The notes: generated by a model from the letters alone, not told the origin. DNA of 6,171 nt from Verrucomicrobiales bacterium (GCA_028293305.1 JAQGPD010000574.1:1-6171), one strand, 5' to 3'; counted from the stretch's first letter, positions 1-6,171 are shown. Numbers and translations are program-made.

Positions 1-3
1 CAA

Positions 4-678
4 TTGGACGACGATGAAGTTGTTCATTGCGCCGCTCTGCGTCCCTCGTTGCTCGACTTTATCCAGCAATCCCATCCCACCCTGACCCACGACGAATGCA
101 TCGACGCCAACCTGCTTCCGGCTCTGCGCGCCGCTTATGTGGAGAAGGCTTTGGAGGATGAATTGGGCGAGCTTTCAGACTTGGAGCGCGAGGTTATCCA
201 CAGCCTGGAGCAGCATGAAATCGTCTCCGAAAATCCGGAGGAGGGGGAGCAGGAAACCCGCCGCACCTTCGGCGAAAAATTGTCCGACCGCATCGCCACT
301 TTCGGCGGCAGTTGGAAGTTCATCCTGTCATTCTGCGGTTTCCTCATGCTGTGGATTCTTGCCAATACCTTGTTATGGCGCTCGGGCGCCGCACCGGATC
401 CGTATCCTTACATTTTGCTGAATCTGCTGCTCTCATGCATCGCGGCGCTTCAGGCCCCGCTCATCATGATGAGTCAGAAACGTCAGGAATCCCGCGACCG
501 CCACCACGCGGAGCAGGACTATCAGGTGAATTTGAAAGCCGAGCTGGAAATCCGCCACCTTCACGAAAAAATGGATCATTTGCTCCACCACCACAGCACC
601 CGGCTCATGGAAATCCAACAGATCCAGACCGACCTCCTCCGCCAGCTGGTTGAACGCGGGAAACCCTCCTCCAACTGA
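4..678 (+). CDS. DUF1003 family two-pass membrane protein, possibly 5'-partial
   Basis: This is a DUF1003-family inner-membrane protein of unknown biochemical function. The N-terminal part (residues 1-95) is soluble and acidic, with helices rich in Glu and Leu around residues 45-75. Two hydrophobic segments follow at about 104-124 and 134-156. Between and after them are the family hallmarks: a short loop with Pro-Asp-Pro-Tyr-Pro, then LLNLLLS, AALQAP, IMMSQKRQ and the DYQVNLKAE stretch at about 172-180. The tail (about 161-218) is charged, carries a His cluster (HLLHHH) and is probably a coiled coil. The TTG at position 4 is the first possible start in the window, but the frame is open to the window edge (CAA precedes it) and no ribosome site can be judged, so the real start may lie upstream. 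The next gene begins 44 bases after the stop and may be co-transcribed. Family call is strong; function is unknown. Confidence 0.88.
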   Translation: MDDDEVVHCAALRPSLLDFIQQSHPTLTHDECIDANLLPALRAAYVEKALEDELGELSDLEREVIHSLEQHEIVSENPEEGEQETRRTFGEKLSDRIATFGGSWKFILSFCGFLMLWILANTLLWRSGAAPDPYPYILLNLLLSCIAALQAPLIMMSQKRQESRDRHHAEQDYQVNLKAELEIRHLHEKMDHLLHHHSTRLMEIQQIQTDLLRQLVERGKPSSN

Positions 679-722
679 CCCCGACATCCACTCCCCGCCG
701 ATCTTCGACCCGAGCCCCGACC

Positions 723-2948
723 ATGCAGCCCCTCCCGACAGCGGACCCTGCCCCGCCAACTTCATCCCCGGCCCATGGACCGCCCCCCGGCAAATCGCGC
801 CGCGGACGGCTGGCCGCCGGAGCGGTGCTCGTTCTGGTGCTGGCAGGCGCGGCGGTGTTCATCCTGACCAAAAAAACGCGCCACGATCCTGACGGAAAAT
901 CGGCCCTGCCTTCCGGCGGCCGCGAGCTGAGCCTGCGGCGGAAAATCGAAACCCTGACAAAATCCCCCAGCAAAATCGTCTGGGTGCGGGAGCGGCGCGG
1001 AAAGCGTGATTCCTACACCCTGGGCACCGGCCTGCAGCTCATGGGACTGGATACCCGCGACCCGCGCGGAAGCCGTGTTTTGGTTGAAAAGACGGGGAAT
1101 TTCAGCCGCCCGCTCATCACGCCCGACGGGGAGGGAATCGTTTACACCGTGCGCACCCAGGAGTCGGCGGATCCCTCCTCCGCCTGGGAATCCAACATCT
1201 TCCTGACAGATTGGAGGAACTCCGCGCCGACCCTGCTGCATGAAGGATATGCCGTCGATTGTTGGCAGGATCCGGCCACCGGCACGGTGTGGGTCTATGC
1301 CTTGGAAACAATGCAGCCAGGCCGCAGTCCCAATCCCGACGGCTCGGGCCTGATCCGTTTTTCCCTGACAAATCCCGGGAAGTCGGAAAACGTCTGGGAG
1401 AACGGCCGCCTCACCGGCGATAACATCCAACTCAACCGCGCGGGCACCCGGGCCAGCGGGCTGATTCCCTGGCCGAACGCCGGCTTTTTCGATTTCCCAA
1501 GCCGCCAGTTTATCCGTTATAGGGAAGGCTGCTGGCCCTCCCTCGCTCCTGACAACTCGAATGCCGCGTGGGTGTTCGATGGCAGCCACAAAGGGCTCCG
1601 GGTTTTCGTCGCCGGGCGCTCCGGCACCTGGCGCGTGTCCCTGGGCGGCGCGGACGGGATCAGCAAAAAATCCGTCTATCATCCCCGCTGGTCGAATCAT
1701 CCACGGATGCTCTGCTTCTCCGGACCCTATCCAAATAACAAGATCGACGCCGCCGGCAAGGCCGTGGACATTGTGCTGGGTCGCTTCACCGCCGACCTCA
1801 CCCGTGTGGAGTCCTCCGTGAAGCTGCGCCACAAAGGCCACTCCGGCGACTACTATCCGGATCTCTGGGTCAGCGGCGGGGAGCGGGAATCACTGGACCC
1901 GGCAGCCCTGGGACCCGAGGAGCTGCATGGCCCGGCCTCGCGCGAGCCCGCCGTGGACGACTGGATGCCCGCACCCGAAGGCCTGTGTTTCGCCTGGAGC
2001 CGGGCCACCGCGCATAACACAATACCGGGAGCCGACGGACGGGAGTGCGGGGTCGCCGCCCATCGCTTTGCGAGGATCGGACCCCGGTTTCAAATGCTGA
2101 CGGATGGCGGCTGGTTCGCCATGGACGAGGTTTCCGCCTCCGCCGTCCTGACCGCCGTCCGCTCCGGCACCTGGTCCATGGAGCTGGCCCTGACACCTTT
2201 GCTGAACAGCGGCGGCCCTCCCGGCACCATCCTGCATGCCGGTCCGGGCCTGGAACTCCAGCAGGAGGACGCCGATCTCGTGTTGCGGTCAGGGGAAAAA
2301 GCCTGGCGGATCGGAGCGGGCCTGAGCGCCGGACAAACGAGCCATCTTCTTGTCAGCAACTCCGCAGGCGCGCCGGAACCCGAGGTGTTTTTGAATGGGG
2401 TCAGCCAGACCCTGCGGACCATCCAGCCAGTCGCGCCGACCTGGCAGGGTGATGGAAAATCCGCTGCCGTGCTGTTCGGCGACAGACCGGACTCCACCTC
2501 CGCCTGGGCCGGCGGTTTGGAAACCATTTCCTTCCATGCCGTCCCCACCTCCGCGCGCACGGCGGAGGCCCACGCCGGGTGGTGGCGGTCCAAGCTGGCG
2601 GCGGAACCCGCCATCCCAAGAACGGTCGTCCGCGCCCGCCTGACCGCGGCCAGTCCGCGGGCTTCCACGGACCAGCTGGGCACCTACACCCGCTCATGGA
2701 CTTCGGCGCTCTATCAAAAAACCACGCTCCTCTCCGGACCGGACCCTGGCAATACTTTCGGAGTCGCGCACTGGACCATTCTGGACCTCACTCCCCTGCC
2801 CGGCCCGCCCGGCGAGATCGGTTCGGAAGTGGAGTTGACCCTCGAGCCCATGACCTCCCATCCGCAGATGGAAAGCGAGCACGGGAGCGAGGAAGTGTTG
2901 GAGGAGACCACCCCCTTTTTTCTGGACATGCGGCGGCCGGGACTTTGA
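723..2948 (+). CDS. Signal-anchored protein with TolB/WD40-like propeller and LamG-like domain
   Basis: This is a 741-residue protein without a recognised named function. Residues 1-29 are Pro-rich and end in a basic patch (KSRRGR). Residues 30-49 form one hydrophobic segment, either a signal anchor or an uncleaved signal peptide, so most of the protein should lie outside the cytoplasm. Residues about 85-385 contain spaced beta-propeller-like repeats of TolB/PD40 type: FSRPLITPDGEGIVYT (127-142), CWPSLAPDNSNAAWVF (270-285), YHPRWSNHPRMLCFSG (319-334) and YYPDLWVSGG (377-386). Residues about 462-621 resemble a concanavalin A-like/LamG domain: a WSMELAL strand, GTILHAG, VFLNGV, and the closing pattern WAGGLETISFHAVPTSARTAEAH. 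The last 120 residues are beta-rich and unassigned. The start is well fixed: an in-frame TGA lies at 651, no ATG, GTG or TTG falls between it and 723, and the next in-frame starts would cut the membrane segment. No Shine-Dalgarno sequence is visible. Both domain calls are by eye; a role in binding protein or glycan outside the cell is inference. Confidence 0.8.
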   Translation: MQPLPTADPAPPTSSPAHGPPPGKSRRGRLAAGAVLVLVLAGAAVFILTKKTRHDPDGKSALPSGGRELSLRRKIETLTKSPSKIVWVRERRGKRDSYTLGTGLQLMGLDTRDPRGSRVLVEKTGNFSRPLITPDGEGIVYTVRTQESADPSSAWESNIFLTDWRNSAPTLLHEGYAVDCWQDPATGTVWVYALETMQPGRSPNPDGSGLIRFSLTNPGKSENVWENGRLTGDNIQLNRAGTRASGLIPWPNAGFFDFPSRQFIRYREGCWPSLAPDNSNAAWVFDGSHKGLRVFVAGRSGTWRVSLGGADGISKKSVYHPRWSNHPRMLCFSGPYPNNKIDAAGKAVDIVLGRFTADLTRVESSVKLRHKGHSGDYYPDLWVSGGERESLDPAALGPEELHGPASREPAVDDWMPAPEGLCFAWSRATAHNTIPGADGRECGVAAHRFARIGPRFQMLTDGGWFAMDEVSASAVLTAVRSGTWSMELALTPLLNSGGPPGTILHAGPGLELQQEDADLVLRSGEKAWRIGAGLSAGQTSHLLVSNSAGAPEPEVFLNGVSQTLRTIQPVAPTWQGDGKSAAVLFGDRPDSTSAWAGGLETISFHAVPTSARTAEAHAGWWRSKLAAEPAIPRTVVRARLTAASPRASTDQLGTYTRSWTSALYQKTTLLSGPDPGNTFGVAHWTILDLTPLPGPPGEIGSEVELTLEPMTSHPQMESEHGSEEVLEETTPFFLDMRRPGL

Positions 2949-2966
2949 AAAAAGGCCGCGCCCGGC
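2948..2966 (-). terminator. Probable intrinsic terminator of the ROK/PIG-L operon
   Basis: Read on the - strand, a GC-only hairpin (GCCG stem, GGCG loop, CGGC stem, 2966-2955) is followed by one C and a run of six Ts (2953-2948). It starts about 20 bases beyond the stop codon of the PIG-L gene. The stem is short, but the GC-rich hairpin followed by a T run is the standard Rho-independent layout. The T run touches the stop codon of the convergent + strand gene. Confidence 0.5.
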
Positions 2967-2971
2967 ACTAA

Positions 2972-2985
2972 CAGCCGGACGGCTG
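2972..2985. terminator. Hairpin between convergent genes
   Basis: CAGCC-GGAC-GGCTG forms a perfect five-pair stem with a four-base loop (six pairs if the loop is two bases). It lies in the 39-base gap between the + strand LamG-like gene and the - strand PIG-L gene. No T run follows it on the + strand, so it is at best a weak terminator for the + strand gene. On the - strand it precedes the stronger hairpin in tandem. Confidence 0.3.
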
Positions 2986-2987
2986 GA

Positions 2988-3842
2988 TCACTTTCCCAAC
3001 CGCCTGGAAAGTGTCGCCCTCACATTTTCCGCGAATCGCCCGACGCAGTCCATCGTGAAGTCCAGGAGGTCCAAAGAGTCGTCCTTGATCAGCGGCGTCA
3101 GGTCCATGGCGAAGGCCAGGGATTCCGCCTGGTCCGTGGCGTGGGAATTGAAAAAGGTGGCATTGGCGCGGCGGCGGCCCATGACGGCCAGATCATAGCG
3201 TTTTCCGCCCGCGATCTGGCTGTCAAAAATTCCCGCCAGGGCACTGGCCAGAACATCCGATCCTGACAGATCATGCACGACTTTCTCCCCATCGTTCATC
3301 CAGTCCAGATTCCGCCAAACCTCGCATCCGTGCAGCGCCCGGGGACGCTCCTCCATGGGCAAAGCGCGGATGGCGCCCACCACCGCCGCCATCACGCCGA
3401 CGTGGGTTTCATGTTTGTCAGCCGGTTGATGGGTATAGACAATCTCCGGGCGGCATTGGCGCAAAATAGCCGTTAGGTCGTTTTGCAGGGTTAGGTCCGT
3501 GGGCGACTTCACATGGCTGCTGGGATGGTCCAGCTGCGCCATGAAACCGAAGCGCCCCACGCGCGCGGCGAGGTTTTGCTCCTCACGCCGGACCGCCTGC
3601 ATTTCCTCATCCGTGAACGCCGCATAGGCTCCGCTGCGCGAGCTGCCCGCGCCATTGGTGCAGGTCACCCCGCCGAACCACTGGTCCTCCGCATGGAAAC
3701 AGGCCGCGATGCCATGCAGGGCCATGAATTCCAAATCGTCCTGGTGGGCGCCGATGCCCAGGTGTGTCACCCGGTTCAGCGCCGCGGGCATGGCGGTTCC
3801 GTCCGGCACCAGCAGGGAAGCTCCTTTTTGTGAAAATAGCAT
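2988..3842 (-). CDS. PIG-L/LmbE family zinc deacetylase (AHQDD-type)
   Basis: This 284-residue protein belongs to the PIG-L (LmbE) family, metal-dependent enzymes that remove acetyl groups from N-acetylglucosamine-type sugars and conjugates (MshB and the PIG-L GlcNAc-PI deacetylase are studied members). The first metal motif is AHQDDLE at residues 32-38, equivalent to the usual HPDDE. The second is HQPADKHETH at 138-147, giving His33, Asp36 and His147 as likely zinc ligands and Asp35 as likely general base, by analogy with MshB. Gln in place of Pro at 34 is a variant I recall in a subset of bacterial homologues. No signal peptide is seen, so the enzyme is probably cytoplasmic. The start at 3842 keeps the segment LLVPDGTAMPAALNRVTH, which appears to belong to the subfamily's N-terminus; Met18 (3791) is an alternative. 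The gene lies 18 bases after the ROK gene on the same strand, so the two are probably co-transcribed. Fold and family are secure; substrate is unknown. Confidence 0.88.
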   Translation of the reverse strand: MLFSQKGASLLVPDGTAMPAALNRVTHLGIGAHQDDLEFMALHGIAACFHAEDQWFGGVTCTNGAGSSRSGAYAAFTDEEMQAVRREEQNLAARVGRFGFMAQLDHPSSHVKSPTDLTLQNDLTAILRQCRPEIVYTHQPADKHETHVGVMAAVVGAIRALPMEERPRALHGCEVWRNLDWMNDGEKVVHDLSGSDVLASALAGIFDSQIAGGKRYDLAVMGRRRANATFFNSHATDQAESLAFAMDLTPLIKDDSLDLLDFTMDCVGRFAENVRATLSRRLGK

Positions 3843-3860
3843 AACTGGAAATAGGGTCGG

Positions 3861-5294
3861 TTAGGAAGCCACCGCCGGCAGTGCCGGAACAGTGGATAGG
3901 GAAGGCAGACTGGCGGCCGCGCAGGCTTGCCCGACCCGACGGCTTTTTTCGTCTGGAAGCTGCACATTGATCTTTTCGGCGAGGTCCGGGAACTCGTCCT
4001 CCAACACTTCACGGGCCGTGGACAGAATCACATTTCCGCCCTTTCCGGTGGTCACCCTGCCAAGAATCAGGAGATGCCGGAAATCATAAAACTCCGCATA
4101 GTGCGCGACCGTATAACCAAGATAGACCCCGATGGAACGGTAGATGGCCAGGGCGCGGGGATCCTCCTGTCCCATCAAAAACTGCACCAGCCGCAGGCGC
4201 TCCGGCAGGGGCATTTCCGCCGGCACCGGAATGCCTGCGGCGGGGATCAATTTACTGACCGCCTGTTGGGAAAAATACAAAGCGCCCACGCCGCGGTCGC
4301 CGGACCATTCATCGGCCGGAGCCTCCGGATTGTAGTCCACGGGAGCAAAGGCCAGTTCACTCAGCCAACCGGTCATGCGGCCTTCGGGATTCAGATAGCC
4401 CGCCGCCTCGCTGGAGCCAAGGGCGACGCCCAGCACCGCGTTTTCCTCCAGGGAGAGAGCCCCGGCCAAGGCGGTGACATCGCCATCATTCGCCACTTCC
4501 AACGGCACGCCCCACTCGGCGCGCAGGCGGTCAAACATGCCCCGCGCCTCGTCCATTTTGTCAGGATCAATATTCCTCAAAAGGCTGGCGACCATGAACC
4601 GGTTATTTACAATGACTCCCGCCGAACTGCCGCCGATGGCATCGACCCGGGGCAAATGCGCCGCCGCCGCGCGCAGGCCGGCGTTGAGGTGCTCGTAGTG
4701 ATAGGAGGGGTCCGTCTGCGGCCGCGGATCCCAGGCGAATTCATCGCTGTAAACCACCTCGCCATCCTTGACCGCCGCCACTTTGTAATCGCTGGCCCCG
4801 AGATCGAAACCGATGCGGCAGCCATCCAGATGTCCGCCCACCGCCGCTCCGGCCTCTTTTTCCGCCGGCACCGCCGAGGCCGGCGCCGCTTCCACGCGGA
4901 ACGTCCGGCCGTAGGATTTCTCCATCATGCCGGCATCGAATTCCCGAGCGCCTCCCGGAGCGTAGGTCGTGGTCAGGAAATCGGCTATTTCCCGCGGTCC
5001 ACCGACCACCAGCCGCCAGCCGCCGCGCGACCATAACAAAAATTTCACAAGCCGCTCCGCATACCGGAGGGTCTCGGAATCAACGACCGGACGCACCACC
5101 GTCTCAAACCGCGACATGCGTCCCTGCTCGCCTTCCAGGGCCAGCACGAGAGGCACGCCATCCTGCACCGAAGCCCGGTAGGCACGGTTCCACAACACAG
5201 CGGGTTGAAATCCGCTATCCAATTCCGGCGCCCAGCGCGCCTTCGGCAAAATTGTATTCATTCCCGCACTACTAACCGCGAAATCCGCCCGCAT
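3861..5294 (-). CDS. Atypical ROK-family (sugar kinase fold) protein with N-terminal extension
   Basis: This 477-residue protein has two parts. Residues 1 to about 150 are an extra domain that I cannot assign (WAPELDSGF, PAVLWNRAY, LRYAERLVKFLLWSRGGW). Residues about 158-465 show the ROK/actin-like ATPase fold: phosphate-1 loop IGFDLGASDYK (161-171), a VDAIGGSSAGV segment (217-227), the catalytic Asp pair region VANDGDVTALAGAL (267-280), a second phosphate loop LGSSEAAGY (292-300) and LLILGRVTTGKGG (408-420) near the adenosine site. The standard ROK zinc module is missing. Where GE-x-GH is expected there is SELAF (312-316), and where the CxCGxxGC module is expected there is SGDRGVGALYFS (331-342), with no Cys. 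Asp270 is kept, so ATP use is possible, but sugar binding must differ from glucokinase or NagK. The outermost start is 5294, directly preceded by an in-frame TAG. Met12 (5261) is an equally good or better start given the possible promoter. The PIG-L gene follows after 18 bases. Role in sugar or amino-sugar metabolism is inferred. Confidence 0.82.
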   Translation of the reverse strand: MRADFAVSSAGMNTILPKARWAPELDSGFQPAVLWNRAYRASVQDGVPLVLALEGEQGRMSRFETVVRPVVDSETLRYAERLVKFLLWSRGGWRLVVGGPREIADFLTTTYAPGGAREFDAGMMEKSYGRTFRVEAAPASAVPAEKEAGAAVGGHLDGCRIGFDLGASDYKVAAVKDGEVVYSDEFAWDPRPQTDPSYHYEHLNAGLRAAAAHLPRVDAIGGSSAGVIVNNRFMVASLLRNIDPDKMDEARGMFDRLRAEWGVPLEVANDGDVTALAGALSLEENAVLGVALGSSEAAGYLNPEGRMTGWLSELAFAPVDYNPEAPADEWSGDRGVGALYFSQQAVSKLIPAAGIPVPAEMPLPERLRLVQFLMGQEDPRALAIYRSIGVYLGYTVAHYAEFYDFRHLLILGRVTTGKGGNVILSTAREVLEDEFPDLAEKINVQLPDEKSRRVGQACAAASLPSLSTVPALPAVAS

Positions 5295-5300
5295 CTACCC

Positions 5301-5329
5301 GATATCCCATGGATTTGCATCCTTTTCAA
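5301..5329 (-). promoter_or_regulatory. Possible sigma-70-type promoter for the ROK/PIG-L operon
   Basis: On the - strand, TTGAAA (5329-5324) is followed after exactly 17 bases by GATATC (5306-5301), which keeps only the central ATA of the -10 consensus. The site lies in the 111-base gap between the TonB-like gene and the ROK gene. Transcription from it would begin at about 5294, making an ATG at 5294 leaderless, whereas the ATG at 5261 would have a leader of about 33 bases. The -35 box is good and the -10 box weak, so this is tentative. Confidence 0.3.
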
Positions 5330-5405
5330 AACAACCATCTCCGTCCTCCACGCACGGGAAAGCATTCTCCCCCGGCGAAACGCACCATGGCGCCGCCCTG
5401 TATGC

Positions 5406-6171
5406 TCACCATAACACATCAACCCAACCCCATTGAGGGGAGTCGGAACCGGAGGATTCGGCGAAGCGCAGCTTCATGAGCACACCGCGCAGGATCTTTT
5501 CATCCAGTCCGGAAGTCGCCCCCAGCGGAAGGCAGGAGGTCACGATGCCCGTGGGGGAAACGCTGAGCAAAAAGGAGGAACTGCCTTCCTCCGGCCATTC
5601 CTCCGCGGTGACGGCGGCGGGCCAGACGGGACCGGTTTTCAGTGGGCGGTCCACCAGACCGGATTGAAATTGCAAGGCGGGCATGGCGCGGGGAGCGGCG
5701 GATGCCGGTGGGGAGGAGGTCGATGCATCCGCTGAAACCGCTCCGGTTCCAACGGGCGGTCTCGGTGCCTGGGCCGTGCCCGGGGCGGTGGAAGCCAGGG
5801 CGGCAATCGGAGTGCCGTCCGGATTTTCCGCTGCGGGAATCGGGGGCAATAGCACGGCGGGCGAAGCCATGAGCGCGGGCAAAGGACCGCTTCCGCCTTG
5901 GCCGGGCATGGGCTTGAGGGTGGGGCGGTGATCCTGCCAGGTGGGGATATAACCTTTCACCATCGCGGCGAGGTTATCGACCTCGCGATCCGCGGATGGC
6001 GGGATCATGGTCAGCTCCGGAAGGCGGTCCTCCACGCTTTCCAGCAGGCGGCGGGCGCCCTCATCGTTTCCTGGCAGGATCATGGCCTCCCGCACCGGCG
6101 GAGCCTGCCGGGGGCTGGAGACGCTGACGACTTGGAACAGATAAAACACCAGAATATGTCCTGCGGCGGCC
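5406..6171 (-). CDS. TonB-like protein, 5'-truncated by the window edge
   Basis: The frame is open to the right edge of the window, so the true start lies outside. The first visible residues, AAAGHIL followed by VFYLFQVVSV, look like the end of an N-terminal membrane segment; the GTG at 6149 falls inside it and is unlikely to be the real start. After that come a helical, charged stretch (about 20-65 counted from the GTG), then a long linker rich in Pro, Ala, Gly and Ser (about 76-156) suited to spanning the periplasm. The last 85 residues resemble a TonB C-terminal domain: LLSVSPTGIVTSC, SGLDEKILRGVLMKLRF and the terminal WGWVDVLW strand. TonB carries inner-membrane proton-motive energy, harnessed by ExbB/ExbD, to outer-membrane transporters; no such partner is in the window. 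The C-terminal match is by eye and remote, so a TonB-like protein of other role is possible. The ROK gene starts 111 bases downstream on the same strand. Confidence 0.6.
   Translation of the reverse strand, partial: AAAGHILVFYLFQVVSVSSPRQAPPVREAMILPGNDEGARRLLESVEDRLPELTMIPPSADREVDNLAAMVKGYIPTWQDHRPTLKPMPGQGGSGPLPALMASPAVLLPPIPAAENPDGTPIAALASTAPGTAQAPRPPVGTGAVSADASTSSPPASAAPRAMPALQFQSGLVDRPLKTGPVWPAAVTAEEWPEEGSSSFLLSVSPTGIVTSCLPLGATSGLDEKILRGVLMKLRFAESSGSDSPQWGWVDVLW

Noticed and set aside
762..1841. A 359-codon open frame on the - strand, antisense to the LamG-like protein gene.
   Set aside because: It mirrors the codon phase of the + strand gene in GC-rich DNA. Its product shows no recognisable domain, and the + strand frame has a membrane segment and domain-like repeats.
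2090..2683. A 197-codon - strand frame inside the LamG-like gene.
   Set aside because: It overlaps a coding region with domain-like features and has no motif or start context of its own.
3927..5036. A 369-codon open frame on the + strand, antisense to the ROK gene.
   Set aside because: The ROK frame has clear family motifs. The opposing product is rich in Arg, His and Gly with no domain pattern, as expected of a GC-rich shadow frame.
5374..5394. Near-palindrome around CCATGG with flanking GGCG/CGCC, downstream of the TonB-like gene; considered as a terminator or operator.
   Set aside because: The arms are imperfect, no T run follows, and short GC-rich palindromes are expected by chance at this base composition.
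5295..5405. The 111-base gap was checked for a small gene, riboswitch or small RNA.
   Set aside because: No convincing open frame, conserved riboswitch core or strong hairpin was seen; only the tentative promoter was kept.
1..6171. CRISPR array, insertion sequence ends, tRNA or rRNA genes, and long direct repeats.
   Set aside because: No regularly spaced repeats, transposase motifs, terminal inverted repeats or RNA gene signatures were found by reading.

Overview
The window is GC-rich bacterial chromosomal DNA that is almost fully coding. It holds two head-to-tail genes on the + strand (4-678 and 723-2948) and three on the - strand (6171-5406, 5294-3861 and 3842-2988, in transcription order). 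The two groups converge at about 2949-2987. The high GC, the absence of clear Shine-Dalgarno sequences before any visible start, and the gene types suggest a member of the Planctomycetota-Verrucomicrobiota-Chlamydiota group, most likely Verrucomicrobiota. The gene types are a DUF1003 membrane protein, a large signal-anchored protein with TolB-like and LamG-like regions, and an atypical ROK protein beside a PIG-L deacetylase. This placement is inference; no rRNA or other marker is present.

+ strand: the first gene encodes a DUF1003 protein with two transmembrane segments and a C-terminal helical tail, and it may begin upstream of the window. After 44 bases comes a 741-residue protein with one N-terminal membrane anchor. 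Its first half resembles TolB/WD40-like beta-propeller repeats, and its second half contains a concanavalin A-like (LamG-type) region. Its function is unknown; the layout suggests a periplasmic or surface protein that binds protein or glycan.

- strand: the rightmost gene is cut by the window edge. It looks like a TonB-type protein: an N-terminal membrane segment, a long Pro/Ala-rich linker and a C-terminal domain resembling the TonB C-terminus. After 111 bases come two genes separated by only 18 bases, very probably an operon. The first is a ROK/sugar-kinase-fold protein with an extra N-terminal domain of about 150 residues and without the usual ROK zinc and sugar-binding signature. The second is a PIG-L/LmbE-type zinc deacetylase with the variant motif AHQDDLE. 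A kinase-fold protein paired with an N-acetyl-sugar-type deacetylase suggests handling of an amino sugar or its conjugate, but no substrate can be read from the sequence. A hairpin followed by six Ts on the - strand lies just after the deacetylase gene and probably ends the operon.

The most interesting point is the ROK-PIG-L pair: both proteins depart from the textbook motifs of their superfamilies and sit in one transcription unit. No mobile element, CRISPR array, tRNA or rRNA was seen, and no intergenic gap exceeds about 110 bases.
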